This document shows, piece after piece, positions 1 to 12,900 of a DNA stretch of 42,173 nucleotides (position 1 is its first letter; each line of letters starts with the position of its first letter). The position numbers and the translations under genes were made by a program. The stretch comes from Brugia malayi. Its lineage: Eukaryota > Nematoda > Chromadorea > Rhabditida > Onchocercidae. Where the stretch lies: assembly GCF_000002995.4 (NCBI RefSeq), contig NW_025062316.1:1-42173 (forward strand), given 5' to 3'. The notes beneath the pieces are model-generated. The model was not told the DNA's origin and searched no databases. It saw nothing but the letters and a program-made list of their open reading frames with translations.

Positions 1-3000
1 TATATCTGCAGAGAAAATGGTATGAGTTAATGAATTAATCAAAATGTCTTCTAGTGATATTGTTATACCTGTAGAGAAATGGTAAGCAGTTAATGAATTA
101 ATCAAAATGTCTTCAAGTGATATTGTTATATCTGCAGAGAAATGGTATGAGTTAATGAATTAATCAAAATGTCTTCTAGTGATATTGTTATACCTGTAGA
201 GAAATGGTATGAGTTAATGAATTAATTAAAATGTCTTCTAGTGATATTGTTATATCTGTAGAGAAATGGTATGAGTTAATGAATAAAAAATGCCTTCTAG
301 TAATCTTTGGAGAAATGATATGAGTTTATGAATTAATCAAAATGTCTTCTAGTGATATTGTTATATTTACAAAGAAGTGGCATAAATTAATCAAAATGTC
401 TTCTAGTGATATTGTAATACTTGTAGAGAAATGGTATGAGTTAATGAATTAATCATAATGTCTCCTAGTGTTATTGTTATATCTGCAGAGAAATGGTATG
501 AGTTATTGAATTAATCAAAATATCATCTAGTGATATTGTTATATCTGCAGAGAAATGATATGAGTTAATGAATTAATCAAAATGTCTTCTAGTGATATTG
601 TTATATTTACAAAGAAGTGGCATGAATTAATCAAAATGTCTTCAATTGATCTTGTTATATTAGTAATGAAATGGTATGAGTTAATGAAATAATCAAAATC
701 TCTTCTAGTGATATTGTTATATCTGCAGAGAAGCGGTATGAATTAATCAAAATGTCTTCAATTGATCTTGTTATATTAGTAATGAAATGGTATGAGTTAA
801 TGAAATAATCAAAATCTCTTCTAGTGATACTGTTATATCTGCAGAGAAATGGTATGAGTTAATGAATTAATCAAAATGTCTTCTAGTGATATTGTTATAT
901 TTTACAAAGAAGTGGCATGAATTAATCAAATGTCTTCAATTGATCTTGTTATATTGGTAATGAAACGGTATGAGTTAATGAAATAATCAAATATCATCTA
1001 GTGATATTGTTATATCTGTAGTGAAATGGTATGAGTTAATGAATTAATCAAAATGTCTTCAATTGATCATGTTATATTGATAAAGAAATGGTATGTGCTA
1101 ATGAAATAATCAAAAATCTCTTCTAGTGATATTGTTATATCTGTAGAGAAATGGTATGAGTTAATGAATTATTCAAAATGTCATCATTGATCTTGTTATA
1201 TAGGTAATGAATTGGTATGAGTTAATGAAATAATCAAAATCTCTTCTAGTGATACTGCTATATCTGTTGAGAAATGGTATGAGTAAATGAATTAATCAAA
1301 ATGTCTTCTAGTGATATTGTAATATGTGCTGAGAAATGGTAGGTGTTAATGAATTAATCAAAATATCTTCTAGTGATATTGTTATATCTCTAGAAAAATG
1401 GTATGATTAATGAATTAATCAAAATGTCTTGATATTGTTATATCTGTGGAGAAATGGTATGAGTTAATGAATTAATCAAAATGTCTTCTAGTGATATTGT
1501 TATATCTGCAGAGAAATGGTATGAGTTAATGAATAAAAAATGCCTTCTAATGATCTGTAGAGAAATGGTATGAGTTAATGAATTAATCAAAATGTCTTCA
1601 ATTGATCATGTTATATTGGTAATCAATTGGTAAGAGTTAATGAAATAATCAAAATCTCTTCTAGTGATACTGTTATATTGCAGAGAAATGGTATGATTTA
1701 TCGAATTAATAAAATATCATCTAGTGATATTGTTATATCTGCAGAGAAATGGTATGAGTTAATGAATTAATCAAAATGTCTTCTAGTGATATTGTTATAT
1801 TTACAAAGAAGTGGCATGAATTAATCAAAATGTCTTCAATTGATCTTGTTATATTGATAAAGAAATGGTATGAGTTAATGAAATAATCAAAATCTCTTCT
1901 AGTGATATTGTTATATCTGTAGAGAAGTGGCATGAATTAATCAAAATGTCTTGATATTGTTATATCTGCAGAGAAATGGTATGAGTTAATGAATTAATCA
2001 AAATGTCTTCCAGTGATATTGTTACATTTACAAAGAATGGCATGAATTAATCAAAATATCATCTAGTGATATTGTTATATTTGCAGAGAAATGATATGAG
2101 TTAATGAATTAATCAAAATGTCTTCTAGTGATATTGTTTATATTTACAAAGAAGTGGATGAATTGATCATAATGTCTTCTAGTGATATTGTTATATCTGT
2201 AGAGAAATGGTATGAGTTAATGAATTAATCAAAATGTCATCTACTGATATTGTTACATTAACAAAGAAGTGGCATGAATTAATCAAAATGTCTTCTAGTG
2301 ATATTGTTATACCTGTAGAGAAATGGTAGGAGTTAATGAATTAATCAAATGTCTTGATATTGCTATATCTGCAGAGAAATGGTATGAGTTAATTAATTAA
2401 TCAAAATATCTTAGTGATATTGTTATATCTGCAGAGAAATGGTATGAGTTAATGATTTAATCAAAATGTCTTCTAGTGATATTGTTATACCTGTAGAGAA
2501 ATGGTAGCAGTTAATGAATTAATCAAAATGTCTTCGAGTGATATTGTTATATCTGCAGAGAAATGGTATGAGTTAATGAATTAATCAAAATGTCTTCTAG
2601 TGATATTGTTATACCTGTAGAGAAATGGTAGGAGTTAATGAATTAATCAAAATGTCTTGATATTGTTATATCTGCAGAGAAATGGTATGAGTTAATGAAT
2701 TAATTAAAATGTCTTCTAGTGATATTGTTATATCTGTAGAGAAATGGTATGAGTTAGTAATCTTTGGAGTTAATAATCTTTGGAGTTAGTAATCTTTGGA
2801 GTTAGTAATCTTTGGAGTTAATGAATTAATTAAAATGTCTTCTAGTAATCTTTGGAGAAATGATATGAGTTAATGAATTAATCAAAATGTCTTCTAGTGA
2901 TATTGTTATATTTACAAGAAGTGGCATAAATTAATCAAAATGTCTTCTAGTGATATTGTAATACTTGTAGAGAAATGGTATGAGTTAATGAATTAATCAT

Positions 3001-6000
3001 AATGTCTCCTAGTGTTATTGTTATATCTGCAGAGAAATGGTATGAGTTATTGAATTAATCAAAATATCATCTAGTGATATTGTTATATCTGCCGAGAAAA
3101 TGATATGAGTTAATGAATTAATCAAAATATCATCTAGTGATATTGTTATATCTGTAGTGAAATGGTATGAGTTAATGAATAAAAATGCCTTCTAATGATC
3201 TGTAGAGAAATGGTATGAGTTAATGAATTAATCAAAATGTCTTCTAGTGATATTGTTATATCTGCAGAGAAATGGTATGAGTTAATGAATTAATCAAAAT
3301 ATCATCTAGTGATATTGTTATATCTGTAGTGAAATGGTATGAGTTAATGAATAAAAAATGCCTTCTAATGATCTGTAGAGAAATGGTATGAGTTAATGAA
3401 TTAATCAAAATGTCTTCAATTGATCATGTTATATTGATAAAGAAATGGTATGAGTTAATGAAATAATCAAAATCTCTTCTAGTGATACTGTTATATCTGC
3501 AGAGAAATGTATGAGTTATTGAATTAATCAAAATATCATATAGTGATATTGTTATATCTGCAGAGAAGTGGTATGAGTTAATGAATTGATCAAAATATCA
3601 TCTAGTGATATTGTTATATCTGCAGAGAAATGGTATGAGTTTAATGAATTAATCAAAATGTCTTCTAGTGATATTGTTATATTTACAAAGAAGTGGCATG
3701 AATTAATCGAAACGTCTTCTAGTGATATTGTTATATCTGCTGAGAAATGGTATGAGTTAATGAATTAATCAAAATATCATCTAGTGATATTGTTATATCT
3801 GTAGTGAAATGGTATGAGTTAATGAATAAAAAATGCCTTCTAATGATCTGTAGAGAAATGGTATGAGTTAATGAATTAATCAAAATGTCTTCTAGTGATA
3901 TTGTTATATCTGCAGAGAAATGGTATGAGTTAATGAATAAAAAATGCCTTCTAATGATCTGTAGAGAAATGGTATGAGTTAATGAATTAATCAAAATGTC
4001 TTCAATTGATCATGTTATATTGATAAAGAAATGGTATGTGCTAATGAAATAATCAAAATCTCTTCTAGTGATATTGTTATATCTGTAGAGAAATGGTATG
4101 AGTTAATGAATTATTCAAAATGTCTTCAATTGATCTTGTTATATGGTAATGAATTGGTATGAGTTAATGAATTAATCAAAATATCTCTAGTGATATTGTT
4201 ATATCTCTAGAAAATGGTATGAGTTAATGAATTAATCGAAATGTCTTCTAGTGATATTGTTATATATGTTGAGAAATGGTATGAGTTAATGAATTAATCA
4301 AAATGTCTTTATATTGTTATATCTGTAGAGAAATGGTATGAGTTAATGAATTAATCAAATGTCTTCAATTGATCATGTTATATTGGTAATGAATTGGTAT
4401 GAGTTAATGAAATAATCAAAATCTCTTCTAGTGATACTGTTATATCTGCAGAGAAATGGTATGAGTTAATGAATTAATCAAAATTTCTTCTAGTGATATT
4501 GTTATATCTGTAGAGAAATGGTATGAGTTAATGAATTAATCAAAATATCATCTAGTGATATTGTTATATTTACAAAGAAGTGGCATGAATTAATCAAAAT
4601 GTCTTCAATTGATCTTGTTATATTGTAAAGAAATGGTATGAGTTAATGAAATAATCAAAATCTCTTCTAGTGATACTGTTATATCTGCAGAGAATGGATG
4701 AGTTATTGAATTAATCAAAATATCATCTAGTGATATTGTTATATCTGCAGAGAAGTGGTATGAGTTAATGAATTAATCAAAATATCATCTAGTGATATTG
4801 TTATATCTGCAGAGAAATGGTATGAGTTAATGAAGAATCAAAATATCTTCTAGTGATATTGTTATATTGGTAGAGAAATGGTATCAGTTAATGAAGTAAT
4901 CAATATGTCTTCTAGTGATCTTGTTATATTGTAGAGAAATGGTATGAGTTAATGAAGTAATCAAAATGTCTTCTAGTGATCTTGTAATATTGGTAGAGAA
5001 ATGGTACGAGTTAATGAAGTAATCAAAATATCTTCTAGTGATCTTGTTTTATTGTAGAGAGATGTATGAGTTAATGAATTATTCAAAATATCTTCTAGTG
5101 ATAATGTTATATCTATAGAGAAATGGTATGAGTTAATGAATTAAAAAATGTCGTCTGGTGATATTTTTATATCTGTAGAGAAATGATGTGAGTTAATGAA
5201 TTAATCAAAATATCTTCTAGTGATATTGTTATATCTGGAGATAAATGGTACGAGTTAATGAATTATTCAAAATATCTTCTAGTGATATTGTTATATCTGC
5301 AGAGAAATGGTATGAATTATTAATTAATCAAAACATCTTCGAGTGATTATTTTATATCTGCAGAGAAATGATGTGAGTTAATGAATTAATCAAAATGTCT
5401 TCTAGTGATATTGTTATATCTGCAGAGAAATGGCATCAATTATAAATTAATCAAAATGTCTTCGAGTGATAATTTCATGTCTGCAGAGAAATGATGTGAG
5501 TTAAAGAATTAATCAAAATGTCTACTAGTGATATTGTTTATCTGTAGAGAAATGACACGAGTTAATGAATTAATCAAAATGTCTTCTAGTGATACTATTA
5601 TATCTGCAGAGAAATGGCATCAATTATTAAATTAATCAAAACATCTTCGAGTGATAATTTCATGTCTGCAGAGAAATGATGTGAGTTAATGAATTAATCA
5701 AAATGTCTACTAGTGATATTGTAATATTTGCAGAGAAAGTGGCATGAAATAATCAAAATGACATCTAGTGATATTGTTATATCTGTAGAGAAATGGTATG
5801 AGTTAATGAAGTAATCAAAATGTCTTCTAGTGATATTGTTATATTTGCAGATAAGTGGCATGAATTAATCAAAATGTCTTCTAGTGATATTGTAATTTCT
5901 GTAGAGAAATGGTATGAGTTAATGAAGTAATCAAAATGCCTTCTAGTGATCTGTTTTTATTGTAGAGAAATGGTATGAGTTAATGAATTATTCAAAATAC

Positions 6001-7830
6001 CTTCTAGTGTAATTTTATATCTATAGGGAAATGGTATGGTTAATGAATTAAAAATGTCTTCTGGTGATATTTTTATATCTGTAGAGAAATGATGTGAGTT
6101 AATGAATTGATCAAAATATCTTCTAGTGATATTGTATATCTGGAGAGAAATGGTACGAGTTAATGAATTATTCAAAATACCTTCTAGTGATGTTGTTATA
6201 TCTGGAGAGAAATGGTACGAGTCAATGAATTAATCGAAATGTCTTCTAGTGATATTTTTATATCTGTAGAGAAATGGTATGAGTTAATGAATTATTCAAA
6301 ATGCCTTCTAGTGATATTATTATATCTGGAGAGAAATGGTACGAGTTAATGATTTAATCAAAATGTCTACTAGTGATATTGTTTATCTGAAGAGAAATGA
6401 CACGAGTTAATGAATTAGTCAAAATGACTTCTAGTGATATTGTTTATCTGTAGAGAAATGACACGAGTTAATGAATTAAAAATGTCTTCTGGTGATCTTG
6501 TAATATTGGTAGAGAAATGGTATGAGTCAATGAATTAATCAAAATATCTTCTAGTGATATTTTTATCTCTGCAGAGAACATGATGTGAGTTAATGAAATA
6601 ATCAAAATGTCTACTAGTGATATTATTTTATCTGGAGAGAAATGGTACGAGTTAATGAATTATTCAAAATACCTTTTAGTGATATTGTTATATCTGTGAG
6701 AAATGGAAAGAGTTAATGAATTATTCAAAATGTCTTCTAGTGATGTTGTTATATCTGCAGAGAAATGGCATGAATTATTAAATTTATCAAAACATCTTCG
6801 AGTGATAAATTTATGTCTGCAGAGAAATGATGTGAGTTAATGAATTAATCAAAATGCCTACTAGTGATATTGTTATCAGTAGAGAAATGACACGAGTTAA
6901 TGAATTAATCAAAATGTCTTCTAGTGATATTGTTATATCTGTAGAGAAATGACACGAGTTAATGAATTAATCAAAATGTCTTCTAGTGATACTGTTATAT
7001 CTGTAGAGAAATGGTATGAGTTAATGAATTATTCAAAATACCTTTTAGTGATATTATTATATCTGGAGAGAAATGGAAGAGTTAATGAATTATTCAAAAT
7101 ATCTTCTAGTGATGTTGTTATATCTGCAGAGAAATGGCATGAATAATTAAATTAATCAAAACATCTTTGAGTGATATTTTATATCTGCAGAGAAATGATG
7201 TGAGTTAATGAATTAAAAATGTCTTCTGATGATCTTGTAATATTGGTAGAGAAATGGTATAAGTAGATGAATTAATCAAAATATCTTTTAGTGATATTTT
7301 TATATCTGTAGAGAAATGGTATGAGTTAATGAATTAATCGAAATGTCTTCTAGTGATATTATTATATCTGGAGAGAAATGATACGAGTCAATGAATTAAT
7401 CGAAATGTCTTCTAGTGATATTTTTATATCTATAGAGAAATGGTATGAGTTAATGAATTATTCAAAATGCCTTCTAATGATATTGTTGCATCTGTGGAGA
7501 AATGGTATGAGTTAATGAATTAAAATGTCTTCTGGTGATCTTGTAATATCGGTAGAGAAATGGTATGAATTATTAAATTAATCAAAACATCTTTGAGTGA
7601 TAATTTTATATCTGCAGAGAAATGATGTGAGTTAATGAATTAATCAAAATGTCTACTAGTGATATTGTTTATCTGTAGAGAAATGACACGAGTTAATGAA
7701 TTAATCAAAATGTCTTCTAGTGATACTATTATATCTGCAGAGAAATGGCATCAATTATTAAATTTATCAAAACATCTTCGAGTGATAATTTCATGTCTGC
7801 AGAGAAATGATGTGAGTTAATGAAAAGTTT
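1..7830 (+). repeat. 62-bp satellite array, left arm (forward orientation)
   Basis: More than a hundred diverged head-to-tail units. The common unit is 62 bp and contains CTGCAGAGAAATGGTATGAG, then TTAATGAATTAATCAAAATG, then TCTTCTAGTGATATTGTTAT. A 54-bp variant (with TTTACAAAGAAGTGGCATGA) lacks 8 bp, as expected from slippage between the two ATGA copies. Further subtypes carry AATTGATC(A/T)TGTTATA or, from about 5300 on, CATCTTCGAGTGATAATTTC. The subtypes recur in the same order, which indicates higher-order repeats. A 62-bp period is not a multiple of three, so the short open frames across it drift in phase and are not genes. The unit contains a PstI site (CTGCAG). Same family as the arrays at 9633-9960, 29945-31542 and 39653-42173. 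Confidence 0.95.
2753..2816 (+). repeat. nested 16-bp tandem expansion inside the satellite
   Basis: Four consecutive 16-bp copies of GTTAGTAATCTTTGGA (the second has GTTAATAA) replace normal satellite sequence. The core TAATCTTTGGAGAAATGA also occurs once in normal context near 299 and 2848, so a local fragment of one satellite subtype was amplified. Confidence 0.9.
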
Positions 7831-9010
7831 ACTGTGTTTAATGATGTGAGTTAATGAAAGTTTACTGCGCCTCAATTTTATCGGAAGGACTGGGGTTAGA
7901 TTAGTTCCTTCATCGTTGGGGTTAATTCTACTTATCAGTTATGTTTCGTCGCTGTTCTTATCATCCTTATCTATTTGTTCCTCTTATTTAAATTCAAACT
8001 TTAAAGATGTCATTCTCTATTTTTTTTTTTATTGCAAGTATTCTACTTGCATGCAGAAATTAACGCACTTTTTGCATCAGAGGTTTTTGTACGAAAACTT
8101 TGTTATCTTCTATGTTTCTTTCGTTCACAATTAAGAGTTGCTGAGTTTTTTTTTTTTTTTTTTTTTTTAATTTTATGCTTATATGAATTGTTTGTCTTCC
8201 ATTTATTATAATGTTGCATTTCAGAATAATAAAATCGATGCAAGTGAAATTGATATGAAATATTGGTGTCAACTTTTACTTTTCGCAGCGTCCTGTATGC
8301 TGGTTTTTTTTTCTTGATTTTACTGTCATGGAAATTGAAATTTCCTTTCGAACAGAGAAATTCTTGTCTCCATTTCAAACGAAAAAACTCATATATATTG
8401 TAGGCAAAAGAGAAATAGGTTCAATGTACCATTCATGGATTAGCGAAAGGTGAACATGGTGGTAGGGTTAGGTGTTGATATTGGATGTTTTAACTAGGAA
8501 TATGACTGGAGAGAAATTCATTCAGTGAAAATCAGTTGTGTGTGAAACGACTATCGGATCAGATCTATCTAGATTTGATTGGTGAAGATACAGCTGCTTT
8601 CGATTGTTGAATGGAACACATGAAATTGGATGTGGTTGTAAGTACTTGTATTGTTTAAAAGGAGGTAGGCGTTGCAAGAAATGATCAGAGTAATTACTTA
8701 TGGAGCTCTGTATTTGGTACCGTTTCAGCTGACAGAGGAAGAAACGAAGGTGTTGTCGTTTATGCAAATAATGCTGATGAGCAAATAATGCTGACAATAC
8801 ATGCAATATGCTGACATGCAAATAATGCTGACAATACAACAAAATAGAAATTGGCCAAAAACCGTCCCAAGAAACATTCAATTAGCTAATGAAAATTAGA
8901 AAAAAAGTGAAGTCGAATTTAAGTTATAACGAAATTCAAAATTTTAGCACATCTACATTTATGCTTTTCTCAACCAAATGTAACTTCGATGTCTTTACGC
9001 TTCTAATAAT
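7831..9010. other. unique spacer between satellite and LTR remnant, no supported gene
   Basis: Sequence leaves the satellite near 7830 through two copies of TGAGTTAATGAAA followed by AGTTTACTG. It then becomes non-repetitive apart from a long T-run at about 8145-8168 and short direct repeats of GCAAATAATGCTGACAATAC between about 8763 and 8838. Open frames of up to about 120 codons exist on both strands, but none has recognisable domains, and their composition resembles the surrounding noncoding DNA. I see no gene here. Confidence 0.6.
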
Positions 9011-9397
9011 TGTCGTGAAAGACGAAATATTTAAATTATTATATCCAAAACTAACAGATTCCTCTTATCTAATTCCTTTTCCTCACACAACAAAACCCTT
9101 TGTTAGTAAAAATCCTTCGTTAACAAACCCTTTATTAGCAGTATTTGTTTCACATCAGTTAAATATCCTCTGCCGGATATCTGGTCAGCTCAGTTCTGCA
9201 TATAAACCATCGTCCTCCATACGGTGGTTCATTCTGCATTTTGGGGTGGTTTTTGATATCATTTTAATGTTTTATAATTATGTCTTTCGTTACGCGTTTG
9301 TTAATCGGTGTAGCATCCGTACGATATGTGTAAAGCGCTATTATTTGCTTCATGTTAAATAAAGGTTTAATTACCCAAGTTTTGAGGTTTCACGACA
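9011..9397 (+). mobile_element. probable solo LTR of a BEL/Pao-like element
   Basis: A 387-bp segment begins TGTCGTGAAA and ends TTTCACGACA, a perfect 10-bp inverted repeat with TG...CA ends, flanked on both sides by TAAT (4-bp target duplication, 9007-9010 and 9398-9401). The ends match those of the full element at 31543-39652, whose LTR plus-strand copy begins with the same TGTCGTGAAA. A poly(A) signal AATAAA at 9358-9363 sits in AATAAAGGTTTA, a 12-base stretch also found in the sense strand of the full element's LTR near its 3' end. Sense strand is therefore +. No internal coding region or second LTR is next to it, so a solo LTR left by LTR-LTR recombination is the simplest reading. The interior is otherwise dissimilar, so it is a different subfamily. 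Confidence 0.7.
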
Positions 9398-9632
9398 TAA
9401 TTCAGTTATACTCTGAATCATAATTCAGTTTATTCTCATACTCAGATTATAATTCAGTTATACTCTGATTATAATTCAGTTATACTCAGATTATGATTCA
9501 GTTATACTCAGATTATAATTCAGTTATACTCAGAATATAATTCAGTTATACTCACATTATAATTCGGTTAAACTCAGATTATAATTCAGTTATAACACAG
9601 ATTATAATTCAGTTAAAATCAGATTGTAATAC
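9398..9632 (+). repeat. 22-bp minisatellite
   Basis: About ten or eleven tandem copies of ATAATTCAGTTATACTCAGATT with point changes (CTGATT, CACATT, TAAACTC) and one longer unit near 9425. It starts directly at the solo LTR boundary. The last copy (TGTAATACAGTGATATTG) grades into the 62-bp satellite. Confidence 0.92.
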
Positions 9633-9960
9633 AGTGATATTGTTATATTTGCAGAGAAGGGGAATGAATTAATCAAAATGTCTTCTATTGATATTGCTAT
9701 ATCTTAGAGAAATGATATCAGTTAATGAATTAATCAAAATATCTTCTAGTGATATTGTTATATCTGTAGAGAAATGGCATGAATTAATCAAAATATTTCT
9801 AGTGATAATGTTATATCTGCAGAGAAATCACATGAATTAATCAAAATGTCTTCTAGTGTTCGTGTTATACTGGTAGGGAAATGGTATGAGTTAATGAATT
9901 AATCAAAATTTTTTCCAGTGATATTGTTATATTTGCAGAGAAATGGCATGAATTAATTTA
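9633..9960 (+). repeat. 62-bp satellite, short outlying block
   Basis: About five to six units of the same satellite as 1-7830, in the same orientation, alternating 62-bp and 54-bp types. They end at GAAATGGCATGAATTAATTTATTC, after which the sequence becomes unique. Confidence 0.9.
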
Positions 9961-12900
9961 TTCAATTTGATATTTTTGAGTGATCAGTTATTTTTCAGTT
10001 ATCAGATATGGTACTTTCCATATTTAATATTCGATATTATATGGTCGATATTTTGTTTGTGCAACTTTGCTAACTTTTTAATATCGTTCGATGTTTTTGA
10101 TATGATAATAAATGTGTGATACAATCTTACTGAAATCATAAATTGATATGTAGTGCTTCTAAATAACTTTATCACTGATCTGATATAGTCTTACTAATTA
10201 TATGATTAATATTTCTGATATAATTGATTAGTCGATTTATAATCCATCAATTTATCTATTCGTCAAGGAAACAATTATCACTAATCATTAAATGTTATCA
10301 TCAAACTCTAACATTTTTCTTATGTTTAAAACAATACATTAATTTTGCATTTGCATTTTCAATCTTTTATATTATGCTAATTTAATTCATCGTCATCTTT
10401 CTTTTTTTCCATTCTTCTATTTCATATTTATTTATTTCTACATTTTAAACAAATAACTTCGGTTTCCCTGTTTCCTGATTCTGACATTCGCTTTCTTCTC
10501 ACTTTCTTTTCGGTTAATTTTTTTTTCTTTCTTTCTATTATTCTTTTTGTCACATCCTTTTTGCTTCAATGCCTTCATTTTTCATTTTTTTTTTTTACTG
10601 CTAAAATCAATGCACTTATTTTGAAAGTATTTGAGTGATTGAAGAGTAAGCGCAAAAGGAGCAACAATTGAGGAAAAAAGAAGTATAAGGACAAAGTGAA
10701 GGGAAAAAGTAAAATAAAATAAAATGAAATTAGCTAAGAAATTATTCCAACTCACTCTCTCTCTTTTACTATTTGTTCATTATTTATCTTTTCATGCTCC
10801 TTAATAGACTTTTTATTGATTATATTTTCTTTTTATAAAACTTTATTCCAAAGGCCTTAGAAATTTTAAACTTTTTAATCGATTTTTTCTTTCCTTTTCT
10901 TTCGTTTTCCCAACCATTACAAATAACAATAATAATAAAACAATTTAAAAAAAAATCTAACAATGACAGTAACAATGATATCAACAATAACACAACAGCA
11001 ACAACAATAACAACAGCAATTTATATATTTTCGTTTTATTTTTATTGATTCCACTTGTTTTTTTGATTACTTCTAATATTCCATTTCTCTCCTCATTTCA
11101 TCCTTCACTTTTACTCTTTCTTTCTCTCTAAATTCTTTTCCATTTATTTTATTTTCAAAGATAGCAACAAAATTGTGTTGCGTTAGCTTCTGAATTAGCT
11201 TCTGAGCTTATTTAGAAAAATCCTATTTTCCATACTTTTACAACATCAAAAATCATTCCAAAACATATATCAGTTTTATCAGCTTATCATCATCATCATC
11301 CTTTCTAATTTATCTTTTCATTTCAATAAATGTATCAAAACAATATTTCCTTTTTTTATTAATAAATATTTCCAAAAAAAAAGTTTTTCAAAAAAAAATT
11401 TGATCGTTAAATTAACATATACTTTTAATCTAAAAAAAATTAGCACAAACAAAAAAAAGGAAAGAAAAAGAATTTTATTACAACAAAATGGAAATAAATC
11501 ATTTTACATCTGAAATATTTCTTTCTTTTTTGTATTCAAAAATCTTATTTTATACTTTAAAGAAGAAAAAATTGATTTAACTTTCAATTATTAGAAATGT
11601 ATGCAAACTATGAGATAAGTGTAATTAAAATTTAATTAAATTGAAGTAATAAAATGACTAGCTTGAATCTTAAAAAAAGTGAAGAAAAGAGTATTTTTGC
11701 ACTTATTTCATATTTTTTTATTTATCAAAATGAATTTTTCTTTTTAAATCAGTATTATGAATAAATTAATTTCAAAAAAAAAAAAAAGCAATGAAATTGT
11801 AAAATTTTTTGGTGATTATTTTGTATTTTTAATAATTTTTTTGACGAAATTTTCGTCAAAATTTTAGATTTGAAATTATTATTATTATCATCAAAAATAT
11901 TATCATCATCACTATCAACATCAAGAAATTGTTATCATCATTACTACTACTAGTAATAGTTATAGTCTCATATGCTTATTCTTAATTTTCTCTTTTCAAA
12001 TATCAGAATGATAACAAAAAATTTATAAAAAGCTCAATTTTTAGCAAAATAATTGCTAAAAGGAAAAAAAAATAAAAATGAAAAATAATGTAAGGCAGAA
12101 AATGAAAAGAAAACGAATTAAATTAAATTTTTTTTTTTCTTTTAGAAAAATTTTATAAAAATATATTTGAATGAAATGAGTGCGATTTATGTGCACTAAC
12201 ATTCTTTGCTACTCAAAATATATTATCTATTAGAAATCTAATAAAAAGAAAAAAAAAAAAATTAGAAATATTCGAAATTTTTTCAATCATTTTTAAGCAA
12301 TAAGTATTTATATATAATAGTTTAATTTTTTTAAACAACTTGACATCACATATTTTTTGCTTATTAGTTCTATTTAAATGCTTTATTCTATTTGATTTAA
12401 TTCTACTATTTAGTAATACTTATTGATTAATAGTCAATTTTAATTTAATTAGCTGATGAATAAGGACATTTCAAACCAGTTCAAATTTTGATCTTATTTT
12501 CATTCCTCATTTTCAATCAAATGTAAACATTTACAACTATTCTTTTATTGTTTGGTTCTATTTCCAAATTATGATAAATGATTGCTGTTTTAAAGTTTAT
12601 TACAATTTCTCATATTACTAATCAATTCATTAGTTTATAAATATTGCTAATAATTTTATTTTCACTTTTTTTTTTTGATAATTTCAAATATATTATTTTT
12701 ACATAATTTCAAATAATAATATTAATTGTTATATATTTCATATATTACAACATATTTATATAATATATCTATATTTATTTACTTTTTAAAATTTTGTAAA
12801 AATATAATATCAAAAAAATTTATGAACTTATAGTTATGTTCGATGATTTTAATTTCATTACTTGAAACAATTTCAAATTTAAATTCGTATATTCGATTTA

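Noticed and set aside
1..7830. A tandem array that might be called a CRISPR array, and short open frames of 60-90 codons repeating SSSDIV and EKWYEL words
   Set aside because: Units are contiguous with no unique spacers, and this is eukaryotic DNA. The 62-bp period shifts frame with each unit, so the frames are by-products of the repeat.
8522..9362. Divergent open frames of 119 (-) and 157 (+) codons
   Set aside because: No recognisable domain or splice context, and the plus-strand one runs across the solo LTR boundary at 9011, so chance is likelier.
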